NCBI GenBank assembly: GCA_021790035.1
Contig: JAJYIO010000209.1
Span: 1-5,591 of the forward strand
DNA: 5,591 nt
Origin: a bacterium
GTDB taxonomy: Bacteria > Cyanobacteriota > Sericytochromatia > S15B-MN24 > VGJW01
Reading direction: 5' to 3'
Shown in pieces: positions 1 through 5,591 of the stretch. Within the stretch, counting starts at the first letter, position 1. Every line of letters starts with the position of its first letter. Both the position numbers and the translations under genes were made by a program. The notes under the pieces were generated by a model. It did not search any database. It had not been told where the DNA came from and saw nothing but the letters and a program-made list of their open reading frames with translations.

Positions 1-1073
1 GCGAGGCCGCCGCGGAATTCGCGCCGCGGCAGGGTGAGCAGGGTCAGGGGATCCGCCACGACGAGTTTGGGCTGGTGGAAGGCCCCCGCGAGGTTCTTGC
101 CCTCTGGCAGGTTGACTCCGACCTTCCCGCCGACCGAGGAATCGATCTGCGCCAGCAGGGTCGTCGGCACCTGCACGAAGGGTACCCCTCGCAGGTACGT
201 CGCCGCGACGAATCCCGCCAGGTCGCCGACCACGCCGCCCCCGAGGGCAATGACTGGATCCTGGCGCTCCATCTCGGCGGCGATGAGCGTGCGATAAAGC
301 GCCTGAACCCGAGCCAGCGACTTGGTGGGTTCTCCCGCCGGCACCAGAACTGGTTGCGCCTTCCAGCCGGCACCGGCCAGCGACGCCAGGGCGGTCTCTC
401 CATACCGGCGCCAGATGGCCGGATGGCTCACGATCACGCACCGCCCGGGCCGTCCCACCGTCTCCTGCATCGAGCCGCCCAGGCGCGCCAGCCCACCCGG
501 CGCGACCACGATGTCGTAGGAGCGCTCCGGGAGCTGCACCCGCACGGCACGCGCCGGTGCGACGAACCGGCTGGCGATACGGCGTGCGAGGTCCAGCGGG
601 GTGCCGCGGCCCGCGGGAATCTGGTAGGGAAGGGAGCGGTAAAGGCCCTGGCGCTCGGCATGCCGGGCGTAGAAGGTCGCCCGTTCGGTGGCCAGCGGGC
701 GACCCTGCCCGGCTGCGCGCTGCCAGAGCAGGGAGACCGGGGCGTCGAGGTGGAGGATCGGGCCCAAGGCGCTCAGCTGCGCCCGGTTGACTTCCGAGAC
801 GATGGCCCCTCCGCCCGTGGCGATCACCGCCGGACCGGCACCGGCCTGCAGGTTCGCGATGGCCTCGGACTCGCGCCGGCGGAATCCCTCCTCGCCCTCG
901 ATCCGGAAGATGTCCGGGACGGACATCCCGGCCTCGCCGGCGATCACCTCGTCGAGATCGACGAAGCGCCATCCGAGCCATCTGGCCAGCTCGCCGCCCA
1001 CGCTGGTCTTGCCAGCTCCCATGAACCCGGCCAGCACGAGACTTGCTGGCGCGAATGCGCTCGAACTCGGCAT
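1..1073 (-). CDS. aroKB: Bifunctional shikimate kinase / 3-dehydroquinate synthase (AroK-AroB fusion), 3' end cut by window edge
   Basis: A single uninterrupted minus-strand frame runs from ATG at 1073-1071 to the left edge (357 complete codons, no stop). Residues 1-170 are shikimate kinase, which phosphorylates shikimate with ATP. They carry Walker A GFMGAGKT (16-23), VDLD with the likely shikimate-binding D41, FRRRE (64-68), ATGGGA (85-90) and the lid motif RPL (125-127). Residues from about 178 are 3-dehydroquinate synthase, the NAD-dependent second step of the pathway. They carry PAGEPTKS (245-252), GGGVVGDLAGF (278-288), VPTTLLAQIDSSVGGK (302-317) and KNLAGAFHQP (326-335). The window ends at GGL, just before the expected zinc-ligand Glu of the AEVIK-type motif. 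There is almost no linker between the domains. An in-frame TGA at 1079-1077 lies just upstream, so this ATG is the earliest start; the next ATG lies inside Walker A. No strong Shine-Dalgarno is visible. The same domain order is known in Thermotoga AroKB. A sequencing artefact is unlikely because both domains stay intact across the junction. Confidence 0.93.
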   Translation of the reverse strand, partial: MPSSSAFAPASLVLAGFMGAGKTSVGGELARWLGWRFVDLDEVIAGEAGMSVPDIFRIEGEEGFRRRESEAIANLQAGAGPAVIATGGGAIVSEVNRAQLSALGPILHLDAPVSLLWQRAAGQGRPLATERATFYARHAERQGLYRSLPYQIPAGRGTPLDLARRIASRFVAPARAVRVQLPERSYDIVVAPGGLARLGGSMQETVGRPGRCVIVSHPAIWRRYGETALASLAGAGWKAQPVLVPAGEPTKSLARVQALYRTLIAAEMERQDPVIALGGGVVGDLAGFVAATYLRGVPFVQVPTTLLAQIDSSVGGKVGVNLPEGKNLAGAFHQPKLVVADPLTLLTLPRREFRGGL

Positions 1074-1100
1074 CCATCAGGCCCCAAGATCGGGCTCAAG

Positions 1101-1171
<71 letters not shown>

Positions 1172-1183
1172 AAGGCGGTCTTG

Positions 1184-1212
1184 ATATTAGCAAAGAGCGA
1201 CTAGGCGGTCAA
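1184..1212 (-). promoter_or_regulatory. Sigma70-type promoter for tRNA-Gln (and possibly aroKB)
   Basis: Read on the minus strand, a TTGACC -35 box (1212-1207) is followed after exactly 17 bases by a TAATAT -10 box (1189-1184). The predicted transcription start is near 1177, only about 6 bases before the mature 5' end of the tRNA at 1171. That is typical of tRNA promoters with very short leaders. The -10 box stands out as AT-rich in a GC-rich neighbourhood. No other clear promoter lies between the tRNA and aroKB, so read-through from here may also transcribe the fusion gene; that last point is inference. Confidence 0.8.
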
Positions 1213-1427
1213 CGTGCCCCGAAGAGCCGGGTATCTCGCCCTCTTTCCGCACCGCTTCATGGGCATCCCGAGTACTTCTCCGGGAACGATCGGGGCCAAT
1301 GGCTCGGGTAGCGAGCCCACCGGACCGGCAAATGGAATCGAGGAAGGCTCCCCGGGGCAGCGCGAAAGGACCGTCATGATGCCCGTCGTCGGGTCGCGCG
1401 GAGAGCCTCGGGTAACCTGCGGAGCTG
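1213..1427. other. Divergent intergenic region without a convincing gene
   Basis: This stretch separates the minus-strand tRNA/aroKB unit from the plus-strand gyrA cluster. Open frames exist on both strands (1214-1438 plus, 1201-1443 minus). Neither has a Shine-Dalgarno, a recognised domain, or the strong G/C third-position bias of the flanking genes. Notable structure: a perfect 6-bp inverted repeat GGCTCG/CGAGCC (1301-1306 with 1312-1317, 5-base loop), and a CCCCGGGG palindrome at 1350-1357. No T-run follows the hairpin, so it is not a standard terminator. The stretch was scanned for RNase P, SRP and tmRNA signatures and none was seen. Confidence 0.5.
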
Positions 1428-1436
1428 TGGTATCAT
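1428..1436 (+). promoter_or_regulatory. Candidate extended -10 promoter for gyrA
   Basis: The sequence TGG-TATCAT (TGn at 1428-1430, hexamer 1431-1436) matches an extended -10 element with one mismatch to TATAAT. No good -35 hexamer lies 16-18 bases upstream, which is compatible with extended -10 promoters that do not depend on one. Initiation would fall near 1443 and give a leader of about 54 bases before the gyrA start codon. Assignment rests on motif and position only. Confidence 0.4.
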
Positions 1437-1442
1437 GAGCCA

Positions 1443-1483
1443 TTCAGGTCATGGGGCCAATAGGGGCTTTCCACCGTCCTGAA
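1443..1483 (+). promoter_or_regulatory. Inverted repeat in the gyrA leader
   Basis: TTCAGG at 1443-1448 is exactly complementary to CCTGAA at 1478-1483, enclosing 29 bases. The 3' arm ends two bases before the gyrA Shine-Dalgarno at 1486-1490. It could form a long-loop stem in the mRNA leader or be an operator-like site overlapping the predicted transcription start. A 6-bp stem with a 29-base loop is weak and could be chance. Confidence 0.25.
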
Positions 1484-1485
1484 CC

Positions 1486-1490
1486 GGAGG
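1486..1490 (+). promoter_or_regulatory. Ribosome binding site fixing the TTG start of gyrA
   Basis: GGAGG lies 6 bases before the TTG at 1497. An in-frame TAG at 1461-1463 closes the frame upstream, and no ATG or GTG lies between it and 1497. The next methionine in frame is residue 28, inside the conserved DYAMSVIV segment. The strong Shine-Dalgarno therefore supports TTG as the real start codon. Confidence 0.85.
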
Positions 1491-1496
1491 CTCTCG

Positions 1497-3941
1497 TTGT
1501 CCGACCCCCAGATTCCGCAGAAGATCCTTCCGCGCAGCCTGCCCGCCGAGTTGCGGCAGAGCTACCTCGACTACGCCATGAGCGTCATCGTGGGACGGGC
1601 GTTGCCGGATGTCCGCGATGGCCTCAAGCCCGTGCATCGCCGCATCTTGTACTCGATGCACGAAAACAACCTGACGGCGGAACGCAAGCACCGCAAGAGC
1701 GCGACCGTCGTCGGTGACGTGCTGGGCAAGTACCACCCGCACGGCGATGCCAGCGTCTACGACGCCATGGTGCGGTTGGCCCAGGATTTCAACATCCGAT
1801 ATCCCCTGGTCGACGGCCACGGCAACTTCGGATCGCTGGATGGCGATCCCCCGGCCGCCTACCGGTACACCGAGGCCCGGCTTTCGCGAATCTCTTCCGA
1901 GCTCCTGGTCGACATCGACGCCGAGACGGTCGATTTCCTGCCCAACTACGATGGCACGACCGAGGAGCCCACGGTCCTTCCAGCTCGTATCCCTAATCTT
2001 CTGATCAACGGCTCGGCCGGCATCGCTGTGGGGATGGCGACCAACATTCCCCCGCATAACCTCCACGAGGTGTGCGACGCGCTGGCGGCTCTGATCGACT
2101 CTCCCGACCTCACGTCGAGCGATCTGATGACCTACGTCAAGGGGCCGGACTTCCCCTCGGGCGGCATCATCATGGGCGAGCGTGGCATCCACGACGCCTA
2201 CACCACCGGCCGGGGATCGATCACGCTGCGGGCGGTCTGCGACATCGAGGAGGTCCGCAAGGACCGGATGGCGATCGTGGCTACCCAGTTGCCCTACCAG
2301 GTGGGGCCTGATCCGCTCCTGGCCAAGATCGCCGAGCTCGTCAAGGACAAGCGGATCGACGGCATCGCCGACCTCCGGAACGAATCCGACCGCGATGGCA
2401 TCCGCGTCGTCATCGAGCTCAAGCGCGACGCCATCGCGCAGGTCGTGCTCAACAACCTGTACAAGCAGACGGCACTCCAGACCTCGTTCGGCATCATCTT
2501 CCTGGCGCTGGTCAACGGCCAGCCCAAGATCCTTCCGCTGCGCGACATCCTGGTGCATTACCTCGACCACCGCGTCGAGGTCCTCACGCGCCGGACGCGC
2601 TACGAGAAGCGCAAGGCCGAGGCTCGGTTGCACATCGTCGATGGCTTGCTGATTTGCCAGCACAACCTCGACGAGGTCATCGCCCTCATCCGCAGCTCGC
2701 AAAATACCGAGACGGCTCGTCAGGGCCTCATGAGCCGCTTCGCACTCACCGAGATCCAGGCCAACGCCGTACTCGAGATGCAGCTCCGCCGCCTCACCCA
2801 GCTAGAGCGTGGCAAGCTCGAGGACGAGGCCGCCACGCTCCGGTCCCGCATCGCGGAGCTAGAGGCCATCCTCGGCGACAAGGCCCGTGTCTACGCCTTG
2901 ATCAAGCAGGATCTGCAGGCCATCAAGGACAAGTACGGCGATGTGCGCCGGACGCGGCTCGAGCACGACGCGGGAGACTTCAGCCGGGAGGACCTCATTC
3001 CCGACGAGGACATGGCGGTCTTCATCACGGATCAGGGCTACGTCAAGCGCCTGGCGGTGGACACGTTCGAGCGTCAGGGTCGTGGCGGCAAGGGCATCAC
3101 CGGGATGGGCCACCGCGAGGGCGATTTCGTGCGCCATTTCTTCGTGGGCAGCGCGCACCAGCCGGTCCTGTTCTTCACCAACAAGGGCCTGGCGTACTCG
3201 CTCAAGATCTTCGAGCTCCCTGAGGCCGGGCGAACCGCCAAGGGCAGCAACATCGCGAGCCTGCTGCCGCTCTCCGAGGGAGAGATCGTGACCTCGGTGG
3301 TGCCCGTGGCCAAGGGCTTCGGCGACGACCAGTTCCTGCTGATGCTCACGCGGCTGGGCACGATCAAGAAGACCGAGCTCTCGGCCTTCTCCAACATCCG
3401 CCGCAGCGGGATCATCGCCATCGCCCTCGACGAGGGCGACGAGCTCGGCTGGGTCTCGAGCACTCTGGGCAACTCCGGCGTCTTCATCGCGACGCAGGAG
3501 GGTATGGCCATTCACTTCCCCGAGGACGAGCTCCGTCCGCTGGGCCGGCCGGCCCGGGGAGTCAGGGCCATCACCCTGCGGCCCGGGGACACGGTCGTGG
3601 GCATGGCCACCGCGGAGGTCGACGCCGACCTCTTGACCGTCACGACGGACGGCTACGGCAAGCGCACGCCCATCGGGGAGTACCGGGCGCAGAGCCGCGG
3701 GGGCCTCGGCCTCATCAACATCAAGCTCAATACCAATCGTGACGGCAAGGTCGCCAACATCCTGGTGGTTCACGAGAACGACGAGATCGTTCTGGTCACC
3801 ACCCTCGGCATCGTGATCCGGCAAAAGATCGCGGATATCGGGCGCTACAGCCGCATGGCCCAGGGCGTCAGGCTACAGCGTCTGGGCGAGGACGACCGGG
3901 TTGCCGGGGTGGCTCCGGTCGTCGCGGTGGAGGAGGAGTAA
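1497..3941 (+). CDS. gyrA: DNA gyrase subunit A
   Basis: GyrA is the cleavage and religation subunit of DNA gyrase, a cytoplasmic A2B2 topoisomerase that introduces negative supercoils using ATP. The 814-residue product opens with the canonical breakage-reunion domain: SYLDYAMSVIVGRALPDVRDGLKPVHRR (starting at residue 22), the quinolone-determining segment HPHGDASVYD (80-89) and the catalytic tyrosine Y124 in AYRYTEARLS. The coiled-coil and tower regions follow to about residue 500. From about residue 507 the C-terminal domain shows six beta-pinwheel blades of the form VFxTxxGxxxR. The first blade contains the GyrA box QGRGGKG (527-533), which separates gyrase from ParC, although the usual second-position R or K is G. 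At the position equivalent to E. coli Ser83 there is Ala85. Translation starts at TTG with a GGAGG site and ends with TAA. gyrB is not adjacent. The downstream gene starts 3 bases after the stop, which implies co-transcription. Length is typical of non-proteobacterial GyrA, with only a short EEE tail. Confidence 0.98.
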   Translation: MSDPQIPQKILPRSLPAELRQSYLDYAMSVIVGRALPDVRDGLKPVHRRILYSMHENNLTAERKHRKSATVVGDVLGKYHPHGDASVYDAMVRLAQDFNIRYPLVDGHGNFGSLDGDPPAAYRYTEARLSRISSELLVDIDAETVDFLPNYDGTTEEPTVLPARIPNLLINGSAGIAVGMATNIPPHNLHEVCDALAALIDSPDLTSSDLMTYVKGPDFPSGGIIMGERGIHDAYTTGRGSITLRAVCDIEEVRKDRMAIVATQLPYQVGPDPLLAKIAELVKDKRIDGIADLRNESDRDGIRVVIELKRDAIAQVVLNNLYKQTALQTSFGIIFLALVNGQPKILPLRDILVHYLDHRVEVLTRRTRYEKRKAEARLHIVDGLLICQHNLDEVIALIRSSQNTETARQGLMSRFALTEIQANAVLEMQLRRLTQLERGKLEDEAATLRSRIAELEAILGDKARVYALIKQDLQAIKDKYGDVRRTRLEHDAGDFSREDLIPDEDMAVFITDQGYVKRLAVDTFERQGRGGKGITGMGHREGDFVRHFFVGSAHQPVLFFTNKGLAYSLKIFELPEAGRTAKGSNIASLLPLSEGEIVTSVVPVAKGFGDDQFLLMLTRLGTIKKTELSAFSNIRRSGIIAIALDEGDELGWVSSTLGNSGVFIATQEGMAIHFPEDELRPLGRPARGVRAITLRPGDTVVGMATAEVDADLLTVTTDGYGKRTPIGEYRAQSRGGLGLINIKLNTNRDGKVANILVVHENDEIVLVTTLGIVIRQKIADIGRYSRMAQGVRLQRLGEDDRVAGVAPVVAVEEE
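3931..3936 (+). promoter_or_regulatory. Ribosome binding site of the small gene, embedded in the gyrA 3' end
   Basis: AGGAGG is formed by the three consecutive GAG codons that end gyrA and lies 8 bases before the ATG at 3945. Ribosomes finishing gyrA therefore pass over the initiation site of the next gene, which favours translational coupling. Confidence 0.75.
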
Positions 3942-3944
3942 GGC

Positions 3945-4217
3945 ATGCCTGATTTCTCCGATTTCAACTTCGACCCCTTCCAGACGGACTTTTCGTTCGG
4001 AAACATGACGCCCACCGCACAGGCGGACGTCACAGGACCACCAACCTTGGGTATCCTTTTGATCGAGATGGGAGCGCTGACGCTCGAACAGCTGGAGGAA
4101 GCCCTCAAGATCCAGCTCGAGCAAGGCGCGCCGCTCGCCCAGGTTCTCCTCGAGGGCGGATTCTGTTCTCAGGACCAGGTCATAACGGCCCTGCGGGCAC
4201 GGCCCAACTACGGGTAA
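3945..4217 (+). CDS. Small protein with a GspE/MshEN-like N-terminal domain, no ATPase
   Basis: This is a 90-residue cytoplasmic protein with no signal peptide or membrane segment. Residues 35-83 match by eye the N-terminal domain of type II secretion and type IV pilus ATPases (GspE N-terminal / MshEN fold). The motif LGxLLxxxGxLTxxQLxxALxxQ spans 35-57, and a second, looser copy, LAQVLLEGGFCSQDQVITAL, spans 64-83. Full MshEN domains bind cyclic di-GMP through two RLG...Q motifs. Here the first Arg is T34, the second copy has LAQ instead of RLG, and the final Gln is missing, so nucleotide binding is doubtful. The first 20 residues are rich in Phe and Asp (DF, DPF and NF pairs) and look disordered, perhaps a docking tail. 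The ATG has a strong AGGAGG site. The gene starts 3 bases after gyrA and ends 8 bases before the phosphatase, so it is co-transcribed with both. The function is unknown; a signalling adaptor role is inference. Confidence 0.85.
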   Translation: MPDFSDFNFDPFQTDFSFGNMTPTAQADVTGPPTLGILLIEMGALTLEQLEEALKIQLEQGAPLAQVLLEGGFCSQDQVITALRARPNYG

Positions 4218-4225
4218 GGAAAACC

Positions 4226-4975
4226 GTGATTTCACAAGGAAAGCAAACCTTGCACGTTGGCTGTGTAACGGATGTCGGCAAGGTCCGCGACATCAACCAG
4301 GACTGTTTTGCCATCGACCCCATGCGAGGGCTCGTGATGGTCGCCGATGGTATGGGCGGCCACCTCGCCGGGGAGAAGGCTGCCCAGAGCGCGGTCGAGG
4401 TCGTGAGCGCGGTGCTGTCCGAAGGCGATCCCCGAGAGGGAGACGTGCAGGCCAACATCCAGCGAGCGGTCCAGGAGGCCAATCGCCAGATCGTCCAGGC
4501 CTCGATGTCCGATGCCTCGATGCGTGGCATGGGCACCACGGCCACCCTGGCGATCGTCGACGGCGACAATGTCTACCTCGGCCACGTCGGGGATTCCCGC
4601 GCCTACCTCGTGCGGGACGGAGGCTTCATCGAGCAGGTGACCGAGGATCATTCGGTCGTGGCCCAGTTGCTCAAGGCCGGGGCCATCACGCCTCAAGAGG
4701 CCATTCATCACCCGTACCGCAACGTCATCACGCGCTGCCTGGGCATGCAGATGGATGTCGAGGCGGATGTCGCGGTGGTGCAGTGGAAGATCGGGGACCG
4801 CCTCCTGTTGTGCACGGACGGCCTCTCGGGCCTGGTCACCGATGACGAGATGGCCAAGATGGCCAGCGAGCACGAAGACCTGCAGGACGCCTGCCAGAAG
4901 ATGCTCGACCTGGCCATGGCCCGCGGTGGTTACGACAACATCACCGTCGTGATGGCCGAGTACGTAGTCGAGTGA
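4226..4975 (+). CDS. PP2C-family Ser/Thr protein phosphatase (PstP/PrpC/Stp1 type)
   Basis: This is a soluble, metal-dependent phosphatase that removes phosphate from Ser/Thr residues and typically opposes a Hanks-type kinase. The 249-residue length is that of a single bacterial PP2C domain. Visible motifs in order: GxVRDINQD (18-26, with R21, N24 and D26), VADGMGGH (39-46, with metal ligand D41 and G42), GMGTTAT (101-107), GHVGDSRAYL (119-128, D123), TEDHS (139-143), TDGLSGLV (197-204, metal ligand D198) and GGYDNITVV (234-242, metal ligand D237). All core acidic ligands are present, so it should be active. It starts at GTG 4226 behind AAGGA (4216-4220), 8 bases after the preceding stop. There is no transmembrane segment. 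A kinase gene follows after 76 bases, the usual PP2C-kinase pairing. Confidence 0.95.
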   Translation: MISQGKQTLHVGCVTDVGKVRDINQDCFAIDPMRGLVMVADGMGGHLAGEKAAQSAVEVVSAVLSEGDPREGDVQANIQRAVQEANRQIVQASMSDASMRGMGTTATLAIVDGDNVYLGHVGDSRAYLVRDGGFIEQVTEDHSVVAQLLKAGAITPQEAIHHPYRNVITRCLGMQMDVEADVAVVQWKIGDRLLLCTDGLSGLVTDDEMAKMASEHEDLQDACQKMLDLAMARGGYDNITVVMAEYVVE

Positions 4976-5051
4976 ACGACATCCTATCCCCGGTCGCGGC
5001 CGTCGGTCCTCTTGGCCCGAGCGGGCGTCAGGGCTCATCAGTCGGGGCGAG
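4976..5051 (+). other. 76-base gap between phosphatase and kinase genes
   Basis: This gap is much longer than the 3- and 8-base gaps earlier in the cluster. It holds a short GCCC-GAGC-GGGC hairpin (5015-5026) without a T-run, and no convincing -35/-10 pair. No in-frame start codon lies between the phosphatase stop and 5052. It may be simple spacer or a weak internal regulatory site. Confidence 0.4.
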
Positions 5052-5591
5052 ATGGGCGAGAAGCTAGGCAAGTACGAGATCCTCGCTGAACTCGGTCGTG
5101 GCGGTATGGGCGTCGTGTACCGGGCGCTCGATCCGGACAACAACCGGGAGGTTGCCCTCAAGGAGCTGATCCTGGCTCCAACCCTTCCTGACGCCGAGAA
5201 GGTCGACACCGTCGAACGCTTCAAGCGAGAGGGCCTCGCGGCGACCCGTCTCAAGCATCCTTGCATCGTCACGGTTTACGAGATGGGCAACGAGGGCGAT
5301 CGCTACTTCATGGCGATGGAGCTGGTGGACGGCAAGTCTCTCGGCCACTACCTCGAGAAGAAGGCCGTGTTCTCGTATCAGCAGGTCGTCGACATCGGCG
5401 TCCAGATCTGCGGAGCGCTCGATTACGCGCACCAGCAAGGGATCGTCCACCGGGACATCAAGCCGGACAACATCCAGATCAAGGACAACGGCCAGGTCAA
5501 GCTGATGGACTTCGGCGTGGCCCGCGTCAAGAGCGATCTTCCGGATCTCACGACGACGGGGACGACTCTGGGAACGATCGCCTACATCTCT
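5052..5591 (+). CDS. PknB-type (Hanks) Ser/Thr protein kinase, 3' end cut by window edge
   Basis: The kinase transfers phosphate from ATP to Ser/Thr residues of target proteins. The 180 codons present cover the N-lobe and part of the C-lobe. They include the glycine loop GRGGMGVVY (15-23), the ATP-anchoring lysine in VALK (K37), the likely helix-C glutamate E60 in FKREG, the hinge around MELVDG (89-94), the catalytic loop HRDIKPDN (133-140, D135), DFG (153-155) and a Thr-rich activation loop TTTGTTLGT (167-175). The window stops at AYIS, before the expected PE of the APE-like motif. All catalytic residues are intact. The activation-loop threonines are plausible autophosphorylation sites and natural substrates of the phosphatase just upstream (inference). 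ATG 5052 is the earliest possible start, with only a weak GGGGCGAG upstream. Whether a membrane segment or sensor domain follows cannot be seen. Confidence 0.95.
   Translation, partial: MGEKLGKYEILAELGRGGMGVVYRALDPDNNREVALKELILAPTLPDAEKVDTVERFKREGLAATRLKHPCIVTVYEMGNEGDRYFMAMELVDGKSLGHYLEKKAVFSYQQVVDIGVQICGALDYAHQQGIVHRDIKPDNIQIKDNGQVKLMDFGVARVKSDLPDLTTTGTTLGTIAYIS

Noticed and set aside
1081..1097. Small GCCC...GGGC hairpin between tRNA and aroKB as a terminator or attenuator
   Set aside because: It has only 4 bp and no T-run. It is too weak to call.
1301..1317. GGCTCG/CGAGCC hairpin as a transcription terminator
   Set aside because: The 6-bp stem has no T-run on either strand and no gene ends at it.
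1201..1443. Proline-rich 80-codon minus-strand frame upstream of the tRNA (and the 74-codon plus frame at 1214-1438)
   Set aside because: There is no Shine-Dalgarno and no recognised domain. Third positions are not G/C-biased like the real genes, and the minus frame overlaps the tRNA promoter. Conservation in relatives would be needed to revive either.
1449..2702. Long minus-strand open frame (417 codons) opposite gyrA
   Set aside because: It lies entirely antisense to the conserved gyrA coding sequence, has no recognisable domain, and is expected from the GC-biased codon use of gyrA.
2859..3824. Minus-strand open frame (321 codons) opposite the gyrA C-terminal region
   Set aside because: Its composition (Asp, Val, Gly, His rich) mirrors the complement of GyrA codons, and it has no Shine-Dalgarno or domain.
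5012..5040. Possible internal promoter (TTGGCC, then TCATCA) before the kinase
   Set aside because: Both hexamers are poor matches and the -10 lacks key conserved bases.
4232..5272. Minus-strand open frame of 346 codons opposite the phosphatase and kinase
   Set aside because: It is antisense to two well-supported genes and shows no domain of its own.

Overview
This window comes from a GC-rich bacterial chromosome. Codon third positions in every recognisable gene are mostly G or C. The lineage cannot be fixed from sequence alone. GyrA resembles the non-proteobacterial type, with AYRYTEAR around the catalytic tyrosine. The tRNA gene does not encode its CCA end, and shikimate kinase is fused to 3-dehydroquinate synthase, an arrangement known from Thermotoga. 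These point to a deep-branching or little-cultured group rather than a model proteobacterium; that is inference.

Layout: the window holds two divergent transcription units. On the minus strand, a strong sigma70-type promoter (about 1184-1212) drives a tRNA-Gln(CTG) gene (1101-1171). Only 27 bases further on, a bifunctional AroK-AroB shikimate-pathway gene starts at 1073 and runs off the left edge. On the plus strand, after an intergenic region with no convincing gene (about 1213-1496), comes a tight cluster. It contains gyrA (1497-3941, TTG start), a 90-residue protein with a GspE/MshEN-like N-terminal domain fold (3945-4217), a PP2C-type Ser/Thr phosphatase (4226-4975), and the start of a PknB-type Ser/Thr protein kinase (5052 to the right edge). 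Gaps in the cluster are 3, 8 and 76 bases, and the Shine-Dalgarno of the small gene lies inside the last codons of gyrA, so the first three genes at least look like one operon.

How the genes may work together: the phosphatase and kinase form a classic reversible Ser/Thr phosphorylation pair. Their linkage to gyrA, through a small possible signalling or adaptor protein, is the least routine feature here. The sequence shows the linkage but not a functional connection. The tRNA and AroKB unit is ordinary housekeeping in unusual packaging. No CRISPR array, insertion sequence, prophage or attachment site was seen. The long minus-strand open frames opposite gyrA are GC-rich shadows.
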